Assembly: GCA_026770595.1 (NCBI GenBank)
Contig: MU634669.1
Span: 1-10,845, forward strand
Length of the DNA stretch: 10,845 nucleotides
Source: Ochromonadaceae sp. CCMP2298
Lineage: Eukaryota; Sar; Synurophyceae; Ochromonadales; Ochromonadaceae
Direction: 5' to 3'
Positions 1 through 6,129 of the stretch are shown here, one piece after another. How positions within the stretch are numbered: the stretch's first letter is position 1; each line of letters begins with the position of its first letter. Made by a program: the position numbers and the translations under genes. A model generated the notes under the pieces. That model had not been told where the DNA came from. It was given only the letters and a program-made list of their open reading frames with translations, and searched no databases.

Positions 1-66
1 GAGTGGGTGATGTGGGGGAGGTGGGGGAAGGAGAGTCCAGGCCAGACTCGCAAACACAGCACCTAC

Positions 67-795
67 CTCCACGCGCTGTTTCCCACCAAGATGCAGTCCA
101 CGTCGTTCTGCGCGACGAACTGCAGTGCATCCTTGAACGCATGCTGTTCCGGCCGGCTCTCCATGTCCCTCTCCAGCGGGTATAGCTCGGTACTCAGCGG
201 GTCCGAGGGATAGGGGCCGTGCATCGCATCGAAGGAGTGCACCTCCCAGCCGTGCTCCGCGTAGTACTGTGCAGGGGATAGTGGGATGGTGGGATGGTGG
301 GTAAGTGGGGTAGAGGGATAGTGGGATAGTGGGATAGTGGGAAGATTGGCAGAGGGCGCAGAGGGCAGTGCCAGGTGAGCAGTGTCAGGCAGAGGGCAGT
401 GTCAGTACCTCGTGCAGGCGGGGCAGAATGTTCTCCGCGTACACGTCGGGGATGCAGCCCAGGTCCACGAGCTGCTTCTTGCTAGGGTCTTTGATGCGGC
501 GGGGCCCAGGGGCGTTGGCCAGGGTGGCGACGGGGGCCTCGACGCCCTTGCAGCTCTTAAAATCTTCCTCGGTGTCCGGCTCATTCGTAGAGTCCTCGAA
601 GCCCATGTCCTCCGTGTGCTTGTCCCTGACCGTCTGCGCAGCCTCCTCCTTGCTCTGCCCCATGGCCAGCTCGTTGTCGTACAGACTCTCATAGCCCGAC
701 ACGGTGCCCCAGGAATCGGCATTAATGCCCCATGTCTCCAACTCTGTTCTGTACTTCAAGGGGATGTCCGATCTCGAGGGAAGTCCGTTTCCCAT
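67..795 (-). CDS. Unrecognised host protein, N-terminal two exons, partial at the left edge
   Basis: I do not recognise the family. The ATG at 795-793 sits in a good context (A at -3, G at +4). Exon 1 (795-409) encodes 129 residues, beginning MGNGLPSR. The second-position glycine could allow N-myristoylation, which is inference. Residues 45-85 are acidic and Glu/Asp/Lys-rich and look disordered. From about residue 100 the sequence looks folded (DLGCIPDVYAENILPRL). The frame ends on a GT donor at 408-407. An AG acceptor at 268-267 joins exon 2 (266-67) in phase 0, giving YYAEHGWEVHSFDAMHGPYP and later DVDCILVGNSAW. Exon 2 ends at a GTAGGT donor at 66. The remaining 66 bases become pyrimidine-rich on the minus strand, as expected near an acceptor beyond the window. 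If that donor is not used, a TAG at 65-63 would end the protein at once. The exons contrast sharply with the repetitive introns, so coding status is fairly secure; the function is unknown. Confidence 0.72.
267..408 (-). repeat. 142-base intron made largely of simple repeats
   Basis: The intron has GT at the donor and CAG at the acceptor on the minus strand. Written on the plus strand it contains about seven imperfect copies of an 8-10 base GTGGGATA-like unit (about 280-345). This is followed by an imperfect GGCAGAGGGCAGTG-type repeat (about 345-403). The exons on either side do not share this composition, which supports the intron call. Confidence 0.6.
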
Positions 796-822
796 GGTGC
801 CGAATTGGTCTCTATTGCAGAG

Positions 823-831
823 ATTTAAATA
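823..831 (-). promoter_or_regulatory. Possible TATA-like element of the left-hand gene
   Basis: The minus strand reads TATTTAAAT 28-36 bases upstream of the ATG at 795. If it acts as a TATA box, the 5' untranslated region would be only a few bases long. Only the motif and its spacing support this. Confidence 0.3.
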
Positions 832-895
832 AGATCTGTGTTTGGTGCTGTTCTCGCTCTAACCGAGAAAATAACGTACAGCTGAGCAGCGGAAA

Positions 896-990
896 AGACG
901 AGCAGACGAGCAGACGAGTAGAGGAGTAGAGGAGTAGAGGAGCAGACGGCAGATCAGCAGACAAGCAGAAACAAGGAACAGAGGAACTGA
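896..990. repeat. Purine-rich simple repeat (GAGCAGAC/GAGTAGAG type)
   Basis: Degenerate GAGCAGAC and GAGTAGAG units run in tandem upstream of the left-hand gene and fade into further CAGA-rich sequence. The rest of 796-1111 shows no gene. Confidence 0.6.
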
Positions 991-1111
991 CTGCAGATTG
1001 AAGATAAGATACCGGTAGGATCTTTCTCCCTCTTTCCTTTTTAGCAATGATGGATTTTTTTCAGTTATCTCAATAGACGTTGTTCGGTGACTGTTTAAAT
1101 ACTAAATGAGC

Positions 1112-1660
1112 CAATTCCAGTAATCGGCAAAAGGGTGTCCAGTGGCAAAACGGTCCAGCAGCTAGCTTTTTGCGCAGCTTGGGACAACGTCCCCTTTATC
1201 GACGCCAAATTCTTGGTACAAAATCACGAGTTTTGATCATGAATAAACGTGTTTTGATCAGAGTTTTGTAAACGGTCGCTTCTACAATCTGACACCTTTT
1301 TCATACTGTAATGTGATAATTCTGCACACTTTGCTATGGTGTCAATGTACGCCGATCTTCAGGGAAATGGAATTGAGAAAGAAAAAAAAAATATGTGCTG
1401 GGATTTTTCTTAATTCCATTTCCTTAAAGATCGGCGTACATCGACACCATATCAAAGTGTGCAGAATTATCACATTACAGTATGAAAAAGGTGTCAGATT
1501 GTAGAAGCGACACGTTTACAACGAGTTATTCATGATCAAAACTCGAGATTTTGTACCTAGAATTTGGCGTCGACAATGGGGACGTTGTCCCAAGCTGCGC
1601 AAAAAGCTAGCTGGACACCGTTTTACCGACTGGACACCCTTTCGCCGATTACTGGAATTG
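1112..1660. mobile_element. Long fold-back (palindromic MITE-like) element
   Basis: The left arm (1112 to about 1372) and the right arm (about 1411-1660) are near-complete reverse complements, by eye about 90% identical with a few small indels. They flank an A-rich spacer of roughly 40 bases at about 1373-1410. The ends read CAATTCCAGTAATCGGC and its complement. Each arm carries GGTGTCCAG motifs near the tip. The palindromic AATT just inside each end could be a 4-bp target duplication or part of the inverted repeat; the sequence cannot separate these. No transposase is encoded, so this would be a non-autonomous element. The arms are mostly non-coding; the open frames across them mirror each other and are by-products of the palindrome. 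The element lies 154 bases upstream of the F-box/LRR ATG. Confidence 0.85.
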
Positions 1661-2359
1661 AACAAAAATATATAGCAAAACCTCGCGCGCTGGACCTCTT
1701 CATAATTGTGCAGTGTTTTGTGGCACGAAATCGATCTGATCTTTCATCTGTTCATCTCCAGGATCTGTCCATTCTGGCAACAGCGGGACGCGTGGTGGTG
1801 CTCATTTATCTGAATGTTGAGCACTCGAGACCACGCAGAGGTCAAGAGGTCGAGCAGCGCGCTTCCCGGCGTCGCTTCAGGAGAGATAGTCCAGCACAAC
1901 TTTCACTCCGATCGCACCAGTTCCTGTGCGACTCTCCAGCGGACGGTGACGCAGCCCGACCCACCCCTCGACTGGGCAGCGTTTCTGGGCAGCTGGGGCC
2001 CCTTTGCTCTGGCATTTGCTCCGTACCTTTCCAACAGAGAGATCTTCAATTTGGCCACATGCTCCCGCAAGTTGCTCGGCCTGGGCAGGTGGAAATTCAA
2101 CATGGATTATGATACGTATGAGAGATTTTGTGCTAGGAGACTTCTCCTATATGAGAGAAATTCAACCTCTCTTTCGAGGCAACAGGAGACTTCGACTTCG
2201 TTGCGTATCTGGGCTCCCGTTTGAGCACCACAATGCGGACGTCGAGAGAGAGTGTAACTGCACTGGCAGGCGTCCATACTCTGGACCTTTGTGACTCTTT
2301 AAGCATCACTGATGTGAGCGCTTTCGGAGGCGTTCACACACTGTATCTTGAAGGCTGTA

Positions 2360-2479
2360 CTGGTATTACTGAGGTGAGTACTCTCGGAGGCGTGCACACG
2401 CTGCATCTTAATTACTGTATACAGTAATTAAGATGCAGCGTGTGCACGCCTCCGAGAGTACTCACCTTAGTAATACCAG
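2360..2479. repeat. Spacerless palindrome, two 60-bp arms
   Basis: Bases 2360-2419 are the reverse complement of 2420-2479 with one mismatch (59 of 60). The axis lies between 2419 and 2420 within CTGTA/TACAG. Arm length equals one LRR unit. The right arm supplies the TAA at 2425 that ends the LRR frame. Confidence 0.92.
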
Positions 2480-2480
2480 A

Positions 2481-2538
2481 GAGAGCACTCACATTCCTGA
2501 TACCAGTACGTACTAGTATCAGGAATGTGAGTGCTCTC
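2481..2538. repeat. Second spacerless palindrome, two 29-bp arms
   Basis: Bases 2481-2509 are the reverse complement of 2510-2538 with one mismatch. The axis lies in GTAC/GTAC between 2509 and 2510. It closes the inverted segment on its right side. Confidence 0.9.
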
Positions 2539-2760
2539 GGAGGCGTGCACACGCTGTATCTTTTTGGCTGTACTGGTATCAGGAATGTGAGTGCTCTCGG
2601 AGGCGTGCACTTTCTGGATCTTCGTAACAGTAATGATATCAGGGATGTGAGTGCTCTCGGAGGCGTGCACACGCTGAATCTTAGTGGCCGTACTAGTATC
2701 AGGGATGTGAGCCATATTTTACAAACCCATTCAAATCAGGTTTACGTTCTACGAGTTTAA

Positions 2761-3180
2761 AGTTCGGATTATGTCTTTCATTTAAAATATATGGTTCTTG
2801 AATAGGTATAGAATTTTTATGACGAAGTTTAGTGTATCCTCTATCAGTAGATAATCACAGATATTTAAAATTTGGTTAATATTCGGTGGTATTAAAACTA
2901 TGTACATCAAAGAGCGAAAGCCTTGTGGTCCGCTAACACCAAAAAGTAGAAGGGTTTTCAAAAACCGGTATTTTGATTTAATTGTCCAAAAATACTATAA
3001 GTTTGCATTCCAAGAGCGTCTATTGATTAGGTACAATGAAAAAAGGCAATCCAAAATCGAAAATTTCAATTGTGTGGTAATGCATCGATGGCATAAAATG
3101 CAGCTTCCCCAGAGCAGAGATCAGAGTTGGGGGCTGCCCTTGATTTAATTCTAGCAGAATTTAGTGTGGATCGAGATTTT
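2761..3180. other. AT-rich stretch without a recognisable gene
   Basis: Base composition drops sharply to AT-rich relative to both sides. One ATG-started frame at 2900-3148 (82 codons) is rich in Lys, Arg, Phe and Tyr, as AT-rich random sequence would be. I see no motif in it and do not call it a gene. Confidence 0.4.
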
Positions 3181-3195
3181 TGGGCTTGTTGGTGA

Positions 3196-3543
3196 CTACT
3201 TACATACCAGCTCGTGGACACAGGATGGTTCCAAGTGGGAGGTGCGCGCTCTGGTCAGTCCACACGTCCTGCCCCCGCACTCCTTGCCCTGCTTGTCACA
3301 CTCGCCCTTCGCGCCACTGCTGCTGCTTCTACTTCTTAGGTAGAAGAGAAGCGACCAGCGACCAGCCCACCCTGAAGATCTGTGAAGCAGCTCCAGAGAT
3401 GACAACCCCTTGAACTCCATCAGCATCCGCGTAAAATATTGTACCCAACCTTTCTTGCCTCTCCTTCGTACCTCCTTGTCCTCTGGCCATACTCTCAACA
3501 GCACAGCATCAGGCCTAGTAGAATTTGACGCAGCCACCAGCAA
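3196..3543 (-). CDS. Uncertain minus-strand coding relic
   Basis: This 115-codon open frame has no ATG at its start and may continue upstream into a disrupted region. Its middle looks protein-like (RVWPEDKEVRRRGKKGWVQYF, LMEFKGLSSLELLHRSSGW in separate parts). Its end is Ser/Arg/Cys-rich and of low information. The stretch SELLVAASNST, which begins just upstream of it, resembles DLLVAANRN in the minus-strand relic to its right, suggesting both once belonged to one coding region or an internal duplication. I do not recognise a family. It could be an exon, a pseudogene fragment or chance. Confidence 0.25.
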   Translation of the reverse strand: MLVAASNSTRPDAVLLRVWPEDKEVRRRGKKGWVQYFTRMLMEFKGLSSLELLHRSSGWAGRWSLLFYLRSRSSSSGAKGECDKQGKECGGRTCGLTRARTSHLEPSCVHELVCK

Positions 3544-3632
3544 CTCTGAGCTAGTAGAATTTCAGCAGCTGGCAGCAGTGCCCTTCATGGCGATTCTCAG
3601 TAATTTCCTTTCGATTCTCAGTAATTTCGATT
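3515..3632. repeat. Two short tandem duplications
   Basis: CTAGTAGAATTT occurs at 3515-3526 and 3551-3562, a 36-base period with weaker similarity between. CGATTCTCAGTAATTTC begins a 21-base unit present twice at 3591-3611 and 3612-3632. Both periods are multiples of three, but the frames around them contain stops. Confidence 0.7.
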
Positions 3633-3869
3633 CGCAGCAACAAGCAAGTCCTTTGGCAGCATTTTGCAAAACAGCTCGAGCTGTTTAGGGACAGATTTCT
3701 CGCAACAGTTACCCGCCGGCAATTTGTTCAGCAGTTTTTTGCAAAAATTCCCTGTCCCCTTTTCCCAGTGCCTCTGCAACGCTGAGTTGGCAACTTCTAC
3801 AGCGCCCTCCCCGCTCTACACTTCAAAGTCATGCTCAGAAAGTTGTCTGAGTATGGATTGCAAGAAGAT
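3618..3869 (-). pseudogene. Minus-strand coding-like relic with an internal TAG
   Basis: Reading down from 3869 the frame is open to TGA at 3620-3618 except for one TAG at 3818-3816. It has no ATG at its beginning. Fragments look like real protein: FLQSILRQLSEHDFEV before the TAG, then VEVANSALQRHWEKG, FCKKLLNKLP and LELFCKMLPKDLLVAANRN. I do not recognise a family. The amphipathic Leu-rich character and the single stop suggest a decayed gene or an exon whose splice sites I cannot place. The interval also contains an 18-base perfect palindrome at 3669-3686 centred on CTCGAG. Confidence 0.3.
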
Positions 3870-4000
3870 TCAGAACGGTCTATGCAGCCGTACTAGAATG
3901 CATTGCACAGGCCTCCCGTGAGTGCTTTGGTCTGTGGGACCCATTTTTATCGTGAATCCGCTCACCTGCCGAGCGGTAGCCAAAACTCCATCCTCTGAGG

Positions 4001-4189
4001 TAAAGGGTTGTTCGTTTTTTTTGCCTGCCAAAAACGCCTAAATGAGAGACATTTTGCACAAAATTCGGTTTCTGCGACGAGAATTTGTTTCGAATTTTCC
4101 TCGATTCGACTTCACATTCTGGTTGCGGCGTTTTCTATATCAAAATATCTCTCATTTAGGCGGTTTTGGCTGTGAAATTTAACCCTTTA
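4001..4189. mobile_element. Stowaway-like MITE, about 189 bp
   Basis: Inner inverted repeats at 4025-4056 and 4141-4172 match at 29 of 32 bases around CGCCTAAATGAGAGA. Outer ends are also inverted: TAAAGGGTT at 4001-4009 against AACCCTTTA at 4181-4189. Between outer and inner repeats the two sides differ in length and sequence. If the outermost TA on each side is the target duplication, the layout fits Tc1/mariner-type MITEs; that assignment is inference. There is no coding capacity inside. Confidence 0.72.
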
Positions 4190-4231
4190 GGCTTGGAGTT
4201 CCAAGGAGTTTAGCACCATAACTTCGCAACC

Positions 4232-4264
4232 GGCCGAAACGCAAAAGTTTGACAAATTTGGCGG
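4232..4264 (+). repeat. Left copy of a 33-bp dispersed inverted repeat
   Basis: The sequence begins GGCCGAAACGCAAAA and ends TTTGGCGG. It matches the minus strand of 9967-9999 at 31 of 33 bases. It lies 43 bases right of the MITE and 149 bases upstream of the ATG at 4413. Confidence 0.85.
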
Positions 4265-4363
4265 GTGGGTCGTGGTCAAGCTTTTTTTTTCGGGATTCCC
4301 ATACCCGTGCAGTTTTGTCACAGCAGTTTGCGTCGATTGAACATTTAGGTTGCGACTATACGC

Positions 4364-4370
4364 TATATAT
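4364..4370 (+). promoter_or_regulatory. Possible TATA box of the 4413-5732 ORF
   Basis: TATATAT lies 43-49 bases upstream of the ATG at 4413, a spacing compatible with a short leader. A long pyrimidine tract follows at about 4465-4537. That tract would be unusual inside a coding region and could instead be an initiator region or a 3' splice site ending in CTCCAG at 4537. Confidence 0.3.
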
Positions 4371-4412
4371 TGTGGTACGCACGATGTTTTAAAACTTTTT
4401 GACCGAGTGCTT

Positions 4413-5732
4413 ATGAGTTTGCCTATATTTAGCGCCAATAAAGCGAAACACACTGCACAAACCTTTTTCCTCTCTCCAATTCGCTCTCTCTCTTTGCTCT
4501 TTGCTCTGTGCACTTCTCACTTTATCCCCTTCTCCAGCGCAGGACCTACATTGGATCATGATGTTCTGATGGTGCAGCTGCACACCTGCCTTGCCTGGTC
4601 TCCCAGCGAGGGCGGAGCCAGGCGCTATGGGTTCGTGGTTGCGTTTGGCGCAGCGCAAGCTGTTGAAGGTTTGCTAGTTGCGGAGCTCACACTTGCACCT
4701 CCCAGCGCAGAGCCTATGCTGTCTGGGCTTCGCGGTCTACGCCTGCAGGCTTGGCGAGTGACCGAGGTGGAGGCGGGTATAACGTCGCCGGTCACAGTCT
4801 TGGAGGACCGCCTCTTCATAGATGGCTCACTGCTCATCCGACCTGGGATGAGCGACGTGTTCTACATTGCAGAGGATCAGTCCGCGGCTGGAGTCGCGCA
4901 GCGGCTGTCCGACTTCTCTCCCTTTCGCTTCTCCCCTCGCTCACCGGCGAGGGATGAGCAGCAGTTCCTGCTGACGCGCCTGAAGCTCGTGAAGGCGGTC
5001 AAGGCTGGGCTCGTAAGCAGCAAGGGGCACGGCCGGCAACTGACCGTCAGCTCTTTTCCACTGTCACTGTGGGAATGGGAGCAGCTGTGTGGGTGCTGTG
5101 GCAAGTTGGGCAAGCTGGACAATCCTGTTACGTCGGGCACGCACGTTGTGCACAATGTGGATGATCAGCAAGGGCGACCCAGGACGCGGCTGCAGCGGTC
5201 ACACATATCGCTCCTGCTTGTTGCCTGCCCCACTGTCCTCGAGCCTATTCTTGGCACGCACTGGAGCCGTGCGTTCGTTTCCCCGGAGGCATCCAGGGAC
5301 CCTTTTAGCCAGAGGGTAGTGGAGTTCAACGTGCGGCACGAGGCGAGGACTGGTGCTGGGGATGTGCAAGTCCCTCTTCTGGCACTGCGCTTCAATCAGT
5401 ACGGATCGACTGTCGCTATAACTTCCAACATATCATCCTACATACAGACACCAGCGCCAGCAACGCTTGGTCTGGTTGCTCGCCACGATCAATTGGCTGG
5501 GGAATATGCGGATCTCCCAAATGGAGGAGGTCTTGTGCGTATTCTGCACGTGGAGCAGCTTTTTTTGAATTCCCGGAACTGCGCTTCGACGGAGGCGCTT
5601 GGACGACATGGAGCTGCGTGGAGTGGGATTCTGCCTTCGCCTGCCTGCAGGCCCAGATACACCGATATCTACTCGCGAGCTGCAGCTGCTCCAGAGCACA
5701 TCTGCATGCAGGGCTGCAGTGCAGCCAGGTGA
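4413..5732 (+). CDS. Unknown protein, possible accessory ORF of the neighbouring mobile element
   Basis: The frame from the ATG at 4413 is 439 residues. A second in-frame ATG at 4569 would give 387 residues and avoids the pyrimidine-rich stretch at 4465-4537, which encodes an odd Ser/Leu/Phe segment (RSLSLLFALC). That segment could be a signal peptide if translated, or an intron or promoter. I prefer 4569 slightly but give the longer form. The body is Ala/Leu/Val-rich and looks globular, with VLEDRLFIDGSLLI, a CGCCGKLGK cysteine cluster and LLALRFNQYGSTVAI. No family is recognised. Beyond about 5560 the other two frames are also open, so the true C-terminus is uncertain; CAG/GTGAAG at 5726-5734 could be a splice donor. 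The ORF lies 397 bases before the transposase on the same strand and within the same pair of 33-bp inverted repeats, so it may belong to the same element; that is inference. Confidence 0.5.
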   Translation: MSLPIFSANKAKHTAQTFFLSPIRSLSLLFALCTSHFIPFSSAGPTLDHDVLMVQLHTCLAWSPSEGGARRYGFVVAFGAAQAVEGLLVAELTLAPPSAEPMLSGLRGLRLQAWRVTEVEAGITSPVTVLEDRLFIDGSLLIRPGMSDVFYIAEDQSAAGVAQRLSDFSPFRFSPRSPARDEQQFLLTRLKLVKAVKAGLVSSKGHGRQLTVSSFPLSLWEWEQLCGCCGKLGKLDNPVTSGTHVVHNVDDQQGRPRTRLQRSHISLLLVACPTVLEPILGTHWSRAFVSPEASRDPFSQRVVEFNVRHEARTGAGDVQVPLLALRFNQYGSTVAITSNISSYIQTPAPATLGLVARHDQLAGEYADLPNGGGLVRILHVEQLFLNSRNCASTEALGRHGAAWSGILPSPACRPRYTDIYSRAAAAPEHICMQGCSAAR

Positions 5733-6129
5733 AGTAGTAGTGCTTCCCCTAGTGATACTCCTAACAAATTGTGTAGCTAATATTGTTCGTGTTTAATGTT
5801 AATACTGTCTGGTTGTAGTTCTGCGTGGCGGTGAGATAACTTCTTGATTCTGCTGCCTCTCACACTCTTTGGGGTTAGTGGTACTAAACGCAAAAACATG
5901 TCGATTCTGGAGTTTCAGTTCTGGGCTATGATTTTTGTAAATATCCCACCACAATCATATGGTATCTATCGGCAGACGTAGAATTATACGGCAAACCCCG
6001 GACCGAAATATCTCAGGAGATAATTCCAAAAAGATTGGATGCCGGGATGGAGACAGGAGATTCTAGAGCTGGTGCACTCTATTCAAGAGAGATGCAACAG
6101 TTAAGAGCGACAGCAGCAGATTCAAAAGA
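5733..6129 (+). other. Intergenic region with a small upstream ORF
   Basis: No protein gene of normal size is visible. An ATG at 6047 opens a 32-codon frame ending at TGA 6143-6145, which overlaps the transposase ATG at 6130 in another frame. Ribosomes scanning from upstream would meet this uORF first. The rest is moderately AT-rich and contains no inverted repeat that I could pair with sequence downstream of the transposase. Confidence 0.4.

Larger units (their letters stand above)
2254..2711 (+). repeat. LRR-encoding tandem array, 60-bp unit, with an inverted segment inside
   Basis: Units begin at GTG/GTA codons at 2254, 2314 and 2374, then again at 2527, 2587 and 2647. They are 60 bases apart within each block (20 residues). 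The core is GTGAGTGCTCTCGGAGGCGT, encoding VSALGG and on into VHTL. The last three units are close to identical over their first 30 bases. The two blocks share one reading frame although the segment between them (2420-2509) is inverted. Confidence 0.85.
1814..2760 (+). pseudogene. Decayed F-box / leucine-rich-repeat gene
   Basis: The frame from the ATG at 1814 encodes a poorly conserved leader. An F-box-like helical segment follows at residues about 53-92 (DWAAFLGSW, APYLSNREIFNLATCSRKL). F-box proteins of this layout normally bridge SCF ubiquitin ligases to targets held by the LRRs; that is family knowledge. Coding resemblance then seems to move to another frame at about 2130-2240 (YMREIQPLF, LRLRCVSGLPFEHHNADVE). 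The original frame reaches TGA at 2222. From 2254 a third frame carries 20-residue LRRs of the form VSALGGVHTLYLxGCTGIRN. That frame meets TAA at 2425, inside an inverted segment, and is open again to 2760. Two frame changes plus a stop make a full-length product unlikely. After 2711 LRR similarity ends abruptly in AT-rich DNA. GVHTL-type LRRs recur, from memory, in algae, protists and giant viruses. An intron between the F-box and LRR parts is an alternative to frameshifts. Confidence 0.65.

Noticed and set aside
276-403. Possible CRISPR array or minisatellite in regularly repeating GTGGGATA units
   Set aside because: Units are 8-10 bases with no spacers, and they lie inside an intron.
1112-1660. 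Possible microRNA precursor or hairpin terminator
   Set aside because: Arms of about 260 bases are far longer than those of such RNAs; a fold-back transposable element fits better, though small-RNA output is not excluded.
1564-2112. 182-codon plus-strand frame across the right arm of the fold-back element and the F-box region
   Set aside because: It starts inside the inverted repeat, changes character at the element boundary and overlaps the better-supported F-box frame.
2412-2715. Minus-strand open frames across the LRR array, rich in HIPDTSTATKIQ and CTPPRALTFLI repeats
   Set aside because: They are antisense readings of the LRR units and of the inverted segment, not separate genes.
2900-3148. 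82-codon ATG-started frame in the AT-rich stretch
   Set aside because: Its composition is that expected of AT-rich sequence, with no motif and no neighbouring signals.
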